Below are positions 8,987-17,548 of a stretch of 64,000 nucleotides of DNA, piece by piece. Source of the DNA: Yimella lutea (GTDB lineage Bacteria > Actinomycetota > Actinomycetes > Actinomycetales > Dermatophilaceae); the NCBI RefSeq assembly GCF_006715095.1, contig NZ_VFMO01000001.1, positions 2,356,001 to 2,420,000 on the forward strand, given 5' to 3'. Position 1 is the stretch's first letter. The number at the start of each line of letters is the position of its first letter. The notes under the pieces are model-generated. The model had not been told where the DNA came from. It did no database searches and saw only the letters and a list, made by a program, of their open reading frames with translations. The translations under genes and the position numbers were made by a program.

Positions 8987-10321
8987 TCAATTCCACTCCG
9001 GCGGGCCGGCGTGCTCCAGTTGTGGATCATCGGCCTTGAAGGTGCGGACCGGTCCGGGTGCGGTGGTCGGGCCCTCGAATCGAACGGTGACTCGGCCCAG
9101 GCCGCTGCCCCACACCCAACCGGCACCGTGCTCGGCGTGCCGGACGTCGGCGCCCGGTGTCCAGGTTTGCGGGTTGCGGCCCCAGCCGTCGTCGACATCA
9201 TGCGCGGTGACCGCGGCTTCCGGGGACGGCTGCTCGACCTCCTCCTGCTCGAAGGACATCCGTTCCTGGGCGTGCGGCGACATGCCGGACACCCCGAAAC
9301 CGAGCAACCGCAGGCCCGCTGCGGTGTCCGCACCGACGAGCAATCTGCGGGCCACCGACAGGATCGTTGCGAGGTCGCCGGTCGGGTGCAGCGTGCTTTC
9401 CGATCGGGTGAAGGTGGAAAAGTCGCCGTGCCGCACCTTGATCGTCATCGTCCGGGCGAAGTGTCCGTGCTCCTGCAAGCGCGCGGTGACCCGCTCCACC
9501 AGCTTCACCAACTCACGATCGAGAACGGTGCTGTCTGCGACGTCGACCGGGAAGGTCTCCTCGGCCGAGATGCTCTTGGCCTCACGCTCGGTGACTATCG
9601 GGCGATCGTCCCTCGCGAAGGCCATCTCGTGCAACCCTCGTCCGTGGGACTCACCGAAGATGCTCACCAGGTCAGTCACCGACATTCGTTGCAGGTCGGC
9701 AACGGTCTCGACGCCGAACGAGCGCAGCCGCTCGCCCGTCACCGGACCCACGCCACCGAGCACTCGAACCGGTAGTGGACCGAGTACCTCGTTCTCGTGG
9801 CCGGCCGGGACGATCACCAAACCGTTCGGCTTGTCCAGGTCCGACCCGATCTTCGCGATCTGCTTCGAAGTGCCGATCCCGACACTCGCCGTCAATCCCC
9901 CTGTGCGCTCGGTGATCTCGCCGAGCAGGCGTTGAATCCGGTTGTGCAGCGCGTCGACCGCGAAGTCGGTGATATCGCCGTGTGCGAGGTCGACGTACGC
10001 CTCGTCCACGGAGACCTGCTCGACGGTGGGCGACAGGTCGTGCAGCAGCTGCATGACGATCGCGCTGGAGGCTCGGTACGCGGCGCCGCGAGGGCTGAGG
10101 AAGGCCGTGCCGGGCGGACACAGTCGGCGCGCCTGAGCGGTAGGCATGGCCGACCGGGCTCCGAACTTGCGCGCCTCGTAGGAAGCGGTCGCCACGACGC
10201 CTCGTCCACCCGTCCCGCCGACCACCACGGGTTTGCCGCGCAGGCTGGGTTTGTCGCGTTGCTCGACCGCGGCGAAGAAGGCGTCGAGGTCGAGGTGCAA
10301 CACACTCGGACGGCTTCTCAC
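8987..10321 (-). CDS. dinB: DNA polymerase IV (Y-family translesion polymerase)
   Basis: A complete Y-family polymerase of 444 residues. Metal ligands are visible: Asp11 in HLDLDAFFAAVE and Asp106-Glu107 in VSVDEAYVDLA. The YRASS segment in the palm, the helix-hairpin-helix in the thumb (RVLGGVGPVTGERL) and the little-finger domain (SKSISAEETFP-like KSISAEETFP) follow in order. The C-terminal ~90 residues extend past the core and may carry a clamp-binding tail, though I see no clean QxxLF box. It acts in error-prone bypass of lesions. It lies 45 bp after the helicase gene in the same direction, suggesting a repair-related transcription unit. Confidence 0.93.
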   Translation of the reverse strand: MRSRPSVLHLDLDAFFAAVEQRDKPSLRGKPVVVGGTGGRGVVATASYEARKFGARSAMPTAQARRLCPPGTAFLSPRGAAYRASSAIVMQLLHDLSPTVEQVSVDEAYVDLAHGDITDFAVDALHNRIQRLLGEITERTGGLTASVGIGTSKQIAKIGSDLDKPNGLVIVPAGHENEVLGPLPVRVLGGVGPVTGERLRSFGVETVADLQRMSVTDLVSIFGESHGRGLHEMAFARDDRPIVTEREAKSISAEETFPVDVADSTVLDRELVKLVERVTARLQEHGHFARTMTIKVRHGDFSTFTRSESTLHPTGDLATILSVARRLLVGADTAAGLRLLGFGVSGMSPHAQERMSFEQEEVEQPSPEAAVTAHDVDDGWGRNPQTWTPGADVRHAEHGAGWVWGSGLGRVTVRFEGPTTAPGPVRTFKADDPQLEHAGPPEWN

Positions 10322-10366
10322 CGTTCCATTGTCGCCTGCCGGACGCAGCCCGCGAACCGTCGGTTG

Positions 10367-12454
10367 TCAGCCGAGGCTGCGATGGATCACCAGCGGCAGG
10401 ACGCGGGCCGCTCCTCGCTCGCGCAGCGCAGCGGCAGCCACCGTGGCCGCCCAGCCGGACGACGTCCGGTCGATCACCAGCAGAACCGTATGGCCGTCGA
10501 CGTTCGCGTCCGGGCCGGCGCCGAGGCGATCACGAAGGACGGCGGCCTCGTCGGCGCTCGGCAGATCCGTCGGGACGCGATCGGTCGCCCAGACCGCGTG
10601 CGGGAGCCGGCCGGCGTTCGCCAGGTGCTCGGCGACCGAACCCGCCAGCTCCGGCATGCCGCCCGGAGCCACGGCAATCATGCAGGTCGGCCGGTCCGCC
10701 CACTGCTTGCTCCAGTCGGAGAGAGTGTGCACCGCGTGTTCGAGCAGTTCAGGATCGGCTGCCGCTCCCGTCTGCAGGCAACCGGCGAGCGAGTCGGCCC
10801 ACTCCGGCGCGTCGGCATGGACGAGTACCCGTCCGGGATCAGCCGCCTGGGCGACCGGGATCTTGCCGCGGGTGCCATACGCTCCCCCGGGCCACATCTT
10901 GCGTGGTTCCAGCACGTGGCGCTCGGTGCGCAGCACCCGTCGCACACCGCGCATCGTCTCCGAATTCGCCTCTGCGGCAAGACCTTTCGGTAAGCCGCCG
11001 ATACAGACCGAGCAGCGACCGCACGGTGCAGCGGACGGGTCGTCCAAGGACTCCTGGAGCAACTGCATGAGGCAGCCTTGGCCACGTACGTAGCGACGCA
11101 TGATCTCCGCTTCACGGCGACGCGTCGCCAACACCGAGTCGTAGTGCTTCTGGTCGTAACTCCAGTCCTTGCCGGTGGACGACCACCCGTCGGTGGTGCG
11201 GACCACGATGTCGTCAACAGCCAACTGCTTCAACAGTAGTTCGACCCGCGTGCGCCGCACTCCGGACTCGGCCTCGAGCGCCACAACGGACAGCGGCGAC
11301 ACTGTCTGACCCAGGAGTTCGAGGATCCGCTCGACCTCCTTCGGCTTGGGAATGGTGGCCGTGGCGAAGTACTCCCAGACAGCCTCGTCCGAAGCAGACG
11401 GAAGCAAGGTGACCAGAGCATGGTCGATCGCGCGGCCGGCACGTCCGACCTGTTGGTAGTAGGACACCGGTGACGGCGGAGCCCCGACGTGCACCACAAA
11501 CCCCAGGTCCGGCTTGTCGTATCCCATGCCGAGGGCGGACGTCGCAACCAACGCCTTGAGTTCGTTACGCCGCAGCGCGTCTTCGAGTCGCTCGCGTTCG
11601 GCGCCGTCGAGTTGCCCGGTGTAGGCGGCGACCTGCAGGGACGGATCGCCTGAGTACTTGGTGCGCAGCACCTCGGCCAGACGTTGAGCATCGGCCGCGG
11701 TCAGCGTGTAGATGATGCCCGAACCGGGCAGCGTCGGCAGGTGATCGGCCACCCACGCGAAGCGGGCGAGCGGATCCATCTGGGCTGCAACCGCGAGTGT
11801 CAGACTGGATCGGGCGAGTGGTCCACGAAGCACCAGGGTGTCCGAACCCAGTTGTGCCGCAACGTCTTCCACCACGCGCGCATTGGCGGTGGCGGTCGTG
11901 GCCAGGACGGGTGTCTGCGGGTTCAGGCGTCCGAGCACGTCGACCACACGTCGGTAATCCGGACGGAAATCGTGGCCCCAGTCGCTGACCGCGTGTGCTT
12001 CGTCGACGACCACCATGCCGAGGCGTCCGGTCAACGCATCGAGCACTCGTGCACCGAACCCCGGGTTGGCCAGACGCTCCGGTGACACCAGCAGAACGTC
12101 GAGACGATCGGCCGCAAGGTCGGCCTCGATCCGGGACCAGTCGTCGATATTCGAGGAGTTCAAGGTCGCCGCGACCAGGCCCGCTCGTTCGGCCGCCTGC
12201 ACCTGGTCGCGCATCAACGACAGCAGCGGCGAGACGACCAGCGTCGGTCCGTCACCGCGGTCGCGCATCATCGTCGTGGCGATCCAGTAGACCGCCGACT
12301 TGCCCCACCCGGTCGCCTGGACGACCAGCACGCGGGACCCGGGCTGCGAGAGCGTCTCGAGTGCCTCACCCTGTCCGTCGCGCAAGGTGGCGTCGGGACC
12401 GGCGAGGGCACCCAGCACCCGACTGACGGCGTTCTGCAGAAGTTCGGTCGACAT
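10367..12454 (-). CDS. RecQ-type ATP-dependent DNA helicase, 695 aa
   Basis: A superfamily 2 helicase of RecQ type. The Walker A variant TGWGKS is at 48-53, DEAH follows in VVDEAHAVSDWGHDFRPDYRR, ATATAN marks motif III and QVGRAGR marks motif VI. A zinc-binding-like cluster (GCLMQLL...CGRCSVC) comes after the helicase core. The last ~60 residues (TVLLVIDRTSSGWAATVAAAALRERGA) look like the phosphoribosyltransferase-like tail seen in actinobacterial RecQ relatives. The canonical HRDC domain is not evident. The function is probably unwinding DNA during repair, in keeping with dinB downstream. Confidence 0.88.
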   Translation of the reverse strand: MSTELLQNAVSRVLGALAGPDATLRDGQGEALETLSQPGSRVLVVQATGWGKSAVYWIATTMMRDRGDGPTLVVSPLLSLMRDQVQAAERAGLVAATLNSSNIDDWSRIEADLAADRLDVLLVSPERLANPGFGARVLDALTGRLGMVVVDEAHAVSDWGHDFRPDYRRVVDVLGRLNPQTPVLATTATANARVVEDVAAQLGSDTLVLRGPLARSSLTLAVAAQMDPLARFAWVADHLPTLPGSGIIYTLTAADAQRLAEVLRTKYSGDPSLQVAAYTGQLDGAERERLEDALRRNELKALVATSALGMGYDKPDLGFVVHVGAPPSPVSYYQQVGRAGRAIDHALVTLLPSASDEAVWEYFATATIPKPKEVERILELLGQTVSPLSVVALEAESGVRRTRVELLLKQLAVDDIVVRTTDGWSSTGKDWSYDQKHYDSVLATRRREAEIMRRYVRGQGCLMQLLQESLDDPSAAPCGRCSVCIGGLPKGLAAEANSETMRGVRRVLRTERHVLEPRKMWPGGAYGTRGKIPVAQAADPGRVLVHADAPEWADSLAGCLQTGAAADPELLEHAVHTLSDWSKQWADRPTCMIAVAPGGMPELAGSVAEHLANAGRLPHAVWATDRVPTDLPSADEAAVLRDRLGAGPDANVDGHTVLLVIDRTSSGWAATVAAAALRERGAARVLPLVIHRSLG

Positions 12455-12497
12455 GCCTCGACCCTTTCACGGGGTACCGACAACGCGGCCCGGAGAC

Positions 12498-13292
12498 CTA
12501 AGGCTGTGCAGAACCCTTCTTCTTGGCGGCCTTCGCCGCCTTCTCCGCCTTGCGTGCCGCACGCCGCTGACGTTCCTGCTCCTCCATCTCGGCCGCCTCG
12601 TCCACCGTGGGAGCCGTGCCGCCGAGCGCCTTCGGAAGGAAAGCGAGGTCGTCACCGGTCATCGGCGGGTACTGCGCCTTGGCCCTGTCGAGCATCTGCT
12701 TCATCTCGGCCTTCAGCTGTTCGGTCAGCTGCGCCGGGTCGGCGTCGGCAGGCGCTTCGATCGGGCGGCCGACGGTCACGATGATCGGAACACCGGTGCG
12801 GCCCAGCTTCTTCGGGTGGTCCTTGGTCCAGATCCGCTGCGAGCCCCAGACGATCGTGGGGATGATCGGGACGCCGGCTTCCTGAGCCATCCGCACCGCG
12901 CCGGTCTTGAACTCCTTGAGTTCGAAGGAGCGCGAGATGGTGGCCTCCGGGAACACGCCGATCAGTTCGCCGCGCTGCAGAGCCGCGACCGCTTCGCGGT
13001 ACGCACCGGCGCCCGCCGATCGGTCGACCGGGATGTGCTTCATCCCTCGCATCAGCGAGCCGACGCCCTTCATGTCGAACACTTCCTTCTTCGCCATGAA
13101 GCGCACCAGACGTCCGACGTCCTTGAAGGCGTACCCCGCGAGGGCGAAGTCGAGGTATCCGATGTGGTTGATCGCGACGACACCGCCACCGGTCTGCGGA
13201 ATGGCCTCCTGGCCGGTGCGCTGGAAGCGCAGCCCCTGCGCGGCGAACAACCCGCGGGCGAAGTGAACGACGGGTGTGTAGACCGGCTCCAT
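12498..13292 (-). CDS. 1-acyl-sn-glycerol-3-phosphate acyltransferase family protein
   Basis: A PlsC-type acyltransferase of 264 aa. The catalytic HX4D motif is NHIGYLD, and the acceptor-binding FPEG-like motif appears as VFPEATISRSFE. These enzymes acylate lysophosphatidate or related acceptors at the membrane. The C-terminus is a charged, Lys/Ala-rich tail (residues ~235-264) that ends AAKKKGSAQP. It is divergent from the HipA-like kinase gene, with only 58 bp between the starts. Confidence 0.9.
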   Translation of the reverse strand: MEPVYTPVVHFARGLFAAQGLRFQRTGQEAIPQTGGGVVAINHIGYLDFALAGYAFKDVGRLVRFMAKKEVFDMKGVGSLMRGMKHIPVDRSAGAGAYREAVAALQRGELIGVFPEATISRSFELKEFKTGAVRMAQEAGVPIIPTIVWGSQRIWTKDHPKKLGRTGVPIIVTVGRPIEAPADADPAQLTEQLKAEMKQMLDRAKAQYPPMTGDDLAFLPKALGGTAPTVDEAAEMEEQERQRRAARKAEKAAKAAKKKGSAQP

Positions 13293-13350
13293 GCGGGCAA
13301 CCCTATCGACGAGTCAGCCTGCTCGTGCGCACGCTCACTAGAGTGACCGT

Positions 13351-14115
13351 GTGCTGCCCATCGTCAACGCCCTGCGCTACGTGGTCCCGCTGCGCGAGGG
13401 TGGTTCGCTGCCCGGTGTGATGGAGGCGGACGACGAGGGCACCTGGGTGGTCAAGTACCGCGGCGCCGGTCAGGGTGTGAAGGTGCTCGTGGCTGAGATC
13501 ATCGTCGCCGGCCTCGCTCGCGCCCTCGGCATCCGCGTCCCCGATCTGAAGCTCGTCGACATGCCAGAGCAGATCGCGAAGTACGAGGCCGACGAAGAGG
13601 TGCAGGACCTTCTCACCGCGTCCGCCGGCTTGAACCTCGGGATGGACTTCCTACCCGGCGCGTTCAACTACGACGGCTCGACTCCCCCGCCGCCGGACGA
13701 AGCCTCGGCAATTCTCTGGCTCGACGCCTGTGTCGCCAACATCGACCGCACCCCGCACAACCCGAATCTGTTGCGTTGGGGCAAGAACCTGTGGGCGATC
13801 GATCACGGCGCCGCCCTCTACTTTCATCACTCCTGGCCCTCGAGGGCACCCGACCCTGCGCGGTTCGCCGCCGCACGCTTCGACGACTCCTCGCACATCA
13901 TGCGCGAGTTCGCAGATGACGTCAGTGCCGTCCATGAACGCGCCACCGCGATCCTCAGCCGGGAGCTCATCGCTCGCGTCCTCGACGACGTGCCGGACGA
14001 GTGGCTGGAGTCGACGGTCGATCTGCCGGGCCCGGAAGCGGTCCGCGCGATGTACGTGGAGCACCTCGTCGAACGCCTCGCTCGTCCGGACGCGTGGATG
14101 CCGAGGAACGCATGA
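13351..14115 (+). CDS. HipA-like kinase family protein, 254 aa
   Basis: A short actinobacterial HipA-family kinase. The N-terminal VVKYRGAGQGVKVLVAEIIVAGLARALGI segment matches the nucleotide-binding and Glu helix of HipA proteins. WLDACVANIDRTPHNPNLL resembles the catalytic HxDxxxxN loop (here NIDRTPHNPNLL), and WAIDHGAALYFHH supplies the metal-binding Asp. It lacks the N-terminal HipB-binding subdomain of classical HipA. The start is GTG at 13351. Its stop overlaps the ATG of the DUF3037 gene (ATGA), a pairing seen repeatedly for this family, so the two products probably work together. The substrate is unknown. Confidence 0.85.
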   Translation: MLPIVNALRYVVPLREGGSLPGVMEADDEGTWVVKYRGAGQGVKVLVAEIIVAGLARALGIRVPDLKLVDMPEQIAKYEADEEVQDLLTASAGLNLGMDFLPGAFNYDGSTPPPPDEASAILWLDACVANIDRTPHNPNLLRWGKNLWAIDHGAALYFHHSWPSRAPDPARFAAARFDDSSHIMREFADDVSAVHERATAILSRELIARVLDDVPDEWLESTVDLPGPEAVRAMYVEHLVERLARPDAWMPRNA

Positions 14116-14486
14116 TCGGTTACCAGTACGCCGTCCTGCGGTTCGTGCCGGCAGTGGAGCGTGAAGAGTTCGTCAACATCGGTGTTGTCGTCTACGCACA
14201 GATGGCCGACCACCTGAGCGTCGAGTGGCTTCTTCGTTCCGACCTGGTGCGAGCACTCGCACCCGAAGTCGATCTGAGCGAGATCGAGACTGCGCTGGCG
14301 TCGTTGCGTGCTTGTGCCGCAGGCGAATCCGCGCCCGGAAAGCCTTCGATCCGCTCGCTCGGAGCACGCTTCGGTTGGCTGGTCGCGCCGCGGAGCACAG
14401 CGATCCAGCCGGGGCCGGTGCACGGCGGGCTCACCGACGACCCGGCGGCAGAGGCACGAAGGCTGCTCGACCGACTCGTCGGGTGA
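14112..14486 (+). CDS. DUF3037 domain protein, 124 aa
   Basis: It begins MIGYQYAVLRFVPAVEREEFVNIGVVVYAQ, the signature of the DUF3037 family. The start ATG at 14112 overlaps the upstream HipA-like kinase stop by 4 bp, so the genes are translationally coupled. Function unknown; the fixed pairing with a HipA-like kinase suggests a partner, regulator or substrate. A bidirectional hairpin follows at 14495-14522. Confidence 0.85.
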   Translation: MIGYQYAVLRFVPAVEREEFVNIGVVVYAQMADHLSVEWLLRSDLVRALAPEVDLSEIETALASLRACAAGESAPGKPSIRSLGARFGWLVAPRSTAIQPGPVHGGLTDDPAAEARRLLDRLVG

Positions 14487-14494
14487 ACGCCGGA

Positions 14495-14522
14495 CGCTCC
14501 CCTCGCCGTAGCGAGAGGAGCG
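14495..14522. terminator. Bidirectional terminator hairpin between convergent genes
   Basis: Arms CGCTCCCCTCGC (14495-14506) and GCGAGAGGAGCG (14511-14522) pair with one mismatch around a CGTA loop. It lies between the end of the DUF3037 gene and the end of the leftward Asp/Gly-rich protein gene, so it can serve both. Confidence 0.7.
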
Positions 14523-14585
14523 CCCTTCGTGCTGGTTCCGTCCGCGCGACCCACTCAACGAGTCAGCCGCGCGGACCGGAGCTCA

Positions 14586-15797
14586 TTACTTGCCGTCGCG
14601 GCCGCGCACGTCGTCCCGCAGGGAACGAATGCGGTCACCGATCGACTTGTGGTCGCCGTCCGCGTCGCGGTTGATGTCCTGGACGCCGTCGCCGACCCGG
14701 TCGTCCCGGATGCCGTCGTGCCCGGCCTGGACGTCACGCTGGTCGCCCGAGGTGTGCCAGTCGGCGCCGTCCTGCAGGTTGCCGGTGTCCCCGGAACGAA
14801 CCGCGTCGTCACGACCCACGCCGTAACCGCCGGCCGCCGTGGAGCCACCGACCGTGCCTGCGCCGACCTGGTTCGGCTGCCCGCCGAAGTCCGCAGAGCG
14901 GTTCTCGAAGCCGCCGGTCTCGCGGGACTGATCGTTCCAGTTCTGCTGTCCCGCAGTCTGGTCGGCGTCATAGCCAGGCTGCTGTGCGTCATGCTGCTGC
15001 GCCCAGCCCGCGGACGACTCGTCGGCGTACCCGCCCTGGTCGACCTGACCCGGGCTACGGTCGTTCTGGCCCCCGTGCTGTCCGTCCAAGCCACCCTCGT
15101 GCTGGTAACCCGGTTCGTTGCCGCGATCAAGGGTCCGGCCGTCGTCGTAGGAGTGACCGCCGAGGCCACCTTCGCGGTCGCCGTCGCGCAGCGTGCCCTC
15201 GTGGCCACGCGGACTGTTGCCCGCCAGGCCGTCGCCGAAGTGCGTGTCGGTCTGACCCTGCTCGTCGTAGCCACCGTGGTGAGCGTCGCCGGCGACATCG
15301 CCCATCGTGCTGGTCTGACCGATGCGGTCGGCGTCACGGTCGCCGAAGTGGTCACCGTCGTTGTCCCGGTCACGCAGGTCCATGCCCGAGTCACGGTCGT
15401 CGTGTCCGCCGGGGCGCGAACCGTCGAGACGGTTGCCGTCCTTGTCGGTCTTGACGTCGGGGTCGAGCAGGTCGGCCTGGCGCTGCTTCTCGTCGTAGTC
15501 GTCGCGCACGCTCTGCGCGTCGTTCACCTTGGCCGACGCAGCCTGCTCAGCCTTGCGCGCCTGCGCAGCGGCACGATCGGCCTGCTCGCGGCGCTGGCCT
15601 GCTTCACGCGCGGCGAGGTCGGCCTCGCGCTCGCGCTCCTTGAGCTGCATCTCCTGGGCGGCGGCGTTGTCGCGCAGCTGTGCTGCTTCCTCGCGCTGCC
15701 GTTCCTTCTTCTTCTTGCTGTTCATCATCGCGACGAGCGCGATGACGGCGAGCACCACCACCGCGGCGATGATGATCCAGAGGATCGGGTTGTCCAT
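14586..15797 (-). CDS. Membrane-anchored coiled-coil protein with long Asp/Gly/His-rich tail, 403 aa
   Basis: The product has one N-terminal membrane segment (residues ~6-26, ILWIIIAAVVVLAVIALVA), a Lys/Glu/Ala/Gln-rich coiled coil (~27-120) and a ~280-residue tail of low complexity. The tail is dominated by Asp, Gly, Arg, His and Gln (for example RDRDNDGDHFGDRDADRIG). No enzymatic motif is visible. The topology suggests an anchored, disordered extracytoplasmic or cytoplasmic brush. Because the codons are mostly GAC, GGN and CGN, the opposite strand carries a long open frame that reads as artificial hydrophobic protein; I regard that as a shadow. Family unknown to me. Confidence 0.75.
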   Translation of the reverse strand: MDNPILWIIIAAVVVLAVIALVAMMNSKKKKERQREEAAQLRDNAAAQEMQLKEREREADLAAREAGQRREQADRAAAQARKAEQAASAKVNDAQSVRDDYDEKQRQADLLDPDVKTDKDGNRLDGSRPGGHDDRDSGMDLRDRDNDGDHFGDRDADRIGQTSTMGDVAGDAHHGGYDEQGQTDTHFGDGLAGNSPRGHEGTLRDGDREGGLGGHSYDDGRTLDRGNEPGYQHEGGLDGQHGGQNDRSPGQVDQGGYADESSAGWAQQHDAQQPGYDADQTAGQQNWNDQSRETGGFENRSADFGGQPNQVGAGTVGGSTAAGGYGVGRDDAVRSGDTGNLQDGADWHTSGDQRDVQAGHDGIRDDRVGDGVQDINRDADGDHKSIGDRIRSLRDDVRGRDGK

Positions 15798-15923
15798 TAC
15801 GACTCTCCTGCCTTCGTGAGATCGAATAGGTCCACCCCGGTAGGTGGTTCGGCAACCGAACGTACGCGCTAACGGGCGTCCGTTGGTCTGTCCCGCCTGA
15901 TGATCGTTCGGACGGGAGTCGGT

Positions 15924-16733
15924 TCAGTCTCTCGTCGCCCAGAGTGCGACGGCGGACGCCGCCGCCACGTTGAGCGAGTCGACGCCGCCGGCCATCGGTA
16001 TGCAGACGGTGCGAGTGCTCAGTGCCATCGTGCGGCGCGACAGTCCGTCACCTTCCGTGCCGACGACAAGACACAGCCGGTCGTGATCGGCTGCGGCGAG
16101 TTCGTCCAACGTTTGGGCCTCGTCGTCCAGCGCGAGCGCTGCGACGTACCAACCGGATTCGCGCATTTCCTCGATTGCGGACGGCCATGGCTCGATCCGC
16201 GTCCACGGCACCTGGAACACCGTGCCCATCGACACCCGCACAGCCCGTCGGTAGAGGGGGTCGGCGCACCGGGGCGTGATGAGGACGGCGTCCGCAGCCA
16301 TCGCTGCGGCCGAGCGGAAGATCGCCCCGACGTTCGTGTGGTCGACGACGTCCTCGATCACCAGAATGCGCCGCGCGTCGGCGACCACGTGCTGCCACGC
16401 AGGCAACACCGGTCGATGCATCGAGGCCAGGGCTCCACGGTGCAGATGGAAACCGGTCATCGCCTCGATCACGGCGGGCTCCGCCACGAAGACCGGAGTG
16501 TCGTCTCGTTCGGCATCGGCCACGAGGTCTGCCAGATCGTCGAGCCAACGCTGCGCCATCAGGAACGAGCGCGGACGGTGGCCCGCGGCGAGCGCTCGAC
16601 GGATGACCTTCTCGCTCTCGGCCAGATAGAGACCCTCGGCGGGTTCGAGGACGCGGCGCAGCGCGACGTCGGTCAGGCCGAAGTAGTCGCGGACCCTCGC
16701 GTCGGACGGGTCGTCGATCCGGATCACGGTCAT
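15924..16733 (-). CDS. SpoU/TrmH-family RNA 2'-O-ribose methyltransferase
   Basis: A SPOUT-class methyltransferase of 269 aa. An N-terminal substrate-binding region (residues ~1-110) precedes the knotted SPOUT domain, with VVDHTNVGAIFRSAAA (motif 1), LVVGTEGDGLS (motif 2) and CIPMAGGVDSLNVAAASAVAL (motif 3) all intact. It transfers methyl from SAM to a ribose in rRNA or tRNA; the target nucleotide cannot be told from sequence. It lies 7 bp after the TauE-type permease gene in the same direction. Confidence 0.9.
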   Translation of the reverse strand: MTVIRIDDPSDARVRDYFGLTDVALRRVLEPAEGLYLAESEKVIRRALAAGHRPRSFLMAQRWLDDLADLVADAERDDTPVFVAEPAVIEAMTGFHLHRGALASMHRPVLPAWQHVVADARRILVIEDVVDHTNVGAIFRSAAAMAADAVLITPRCADPLYRRAVRVSMGTVFQVPWTRIEPWPSAIEEMRESGWYVAALALDDEAQTLDELAAADHDRLCLVVGTEGDGLSRRTMALSTRTVCIPMAGGVDSLNVAAASAVALWATRD

Positions 16734-16740
16734 CGCCGAC

Positions 16741-17505
16741 TCAGTTCACCAGGAGGTTGACGATGGCAACGATGCCCACGACCACAATGAATCCTCGCAG
16801 GACGTTGGGTGGGAGCTTGCGACCGACCGAGCCGCCGATGAAGCCTCCGATCAGTGCGCCGGCCGCGATGAGTCCGGCGATCTTCCAGTCCACGTGTTCG
16901 CGGGAGACGAGGATGAAGGTGAGGGCGGCGACCGCGTTGACGATCGTGCCCAGGACGTTCTTGATCCCGTTGAGCTTCTGCAGCGGTTGTGCGAGCAGGA
17001 CGCTCATCACTCCCATCAACAGAACCCCTTGTGCCGCACCGAAGTACCCGCCGTACACCCCGGCGACGAAGATCCCGACACCGAGCAGCACCCGCCGTCC
17101 GGGCGACTCGTGATCGGGGTGATTCTCGGCGGCCCATTTCTGGATGCGCGGACCGAAGATCACCAGCAGGACGCCGACCAGGATGAGCACTGGGACGATT
17201 GCGTCGAAGGCCTCGGCCGGCAACGCGATGAGCAGCAGAGCGCCGACGATCGCACCGAGGAATGACATCGGGGCCAGACGCTTGAGCTGGTCGGCGGTCG
17301 AGCGCACCTCGCGCCGGTAGCCCCAGGTGCCGCTGAGGCCCCCGGCCACAAGACCGATCGTGTTGGACACGTTGGCGGTGACCGCTGGTACGCCGAATGC
17401 GAGCAGCGTCGGGAACGTGACCAGGGTGCCCGAACCGACGATGGTGTTGATCGTTCCTGCAGCCATTCCGGCAAGCAGGATCAGCAGGGCTTCGGTCCAG
17501 GGCAT
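16741..17505 (-). CDS. TauE/SafE-family sulfite/anion exporter
   Basis: A 254-aa polytopic membrane protein with about seven to eight hydrophobic segments. It has the family hallmarks GTINTIVGSGTLVTFPTLL near the N-terminus and the internal repeat GVGIFVAGVYGGYFGAAQGVLLMG. The family moves sulfur-containing or small organic anions across the inner membrane; the specific substrate is not predictable here. It is followed at 7 bp by the SpoU methyltransferase gene. Confidence 0.88.
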   Translation of the reverse strand: MPWTEALLILLAGMAAGTINTIVGSGTLVTFPTLLAFGVPAVTANVSNTIGLVAGGLSGTWGYRREVRSTADQLKRLAPMSFLGAIVGALLLIALPAEAFDAIVPVLILVGVLLVIFGPRIQKWAAENHPDHESPGRRVLLGVGIFVAGVYGGYFGAAQGVLLMGVMSVLLAQPLQKLNGIKNVLGTIVNAVAALTFILVSREHVDWKIAGLIAAGALIGGFIGGSVGRKLPPNVLRGFIVVVGIVAIVNLLVN

Positions 17506-17548
17506 TGCTGCAGATTAGCCAAGGGCTGTCGACGTCATCGGCGCAGTC

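Noticed and set aside
14529..15872. A 447-codon rightward open frame coding a hydrophobic Val/Ala-rich protein
   Set aside because: It is the antisense of the Asp/Gly-rich anchored protein. GAC and GGC codons on the real strand read as GTC and GCC on the other, giving artificial Val/Ala runs. The real strand has a sensible anchor, coiled coil and start.
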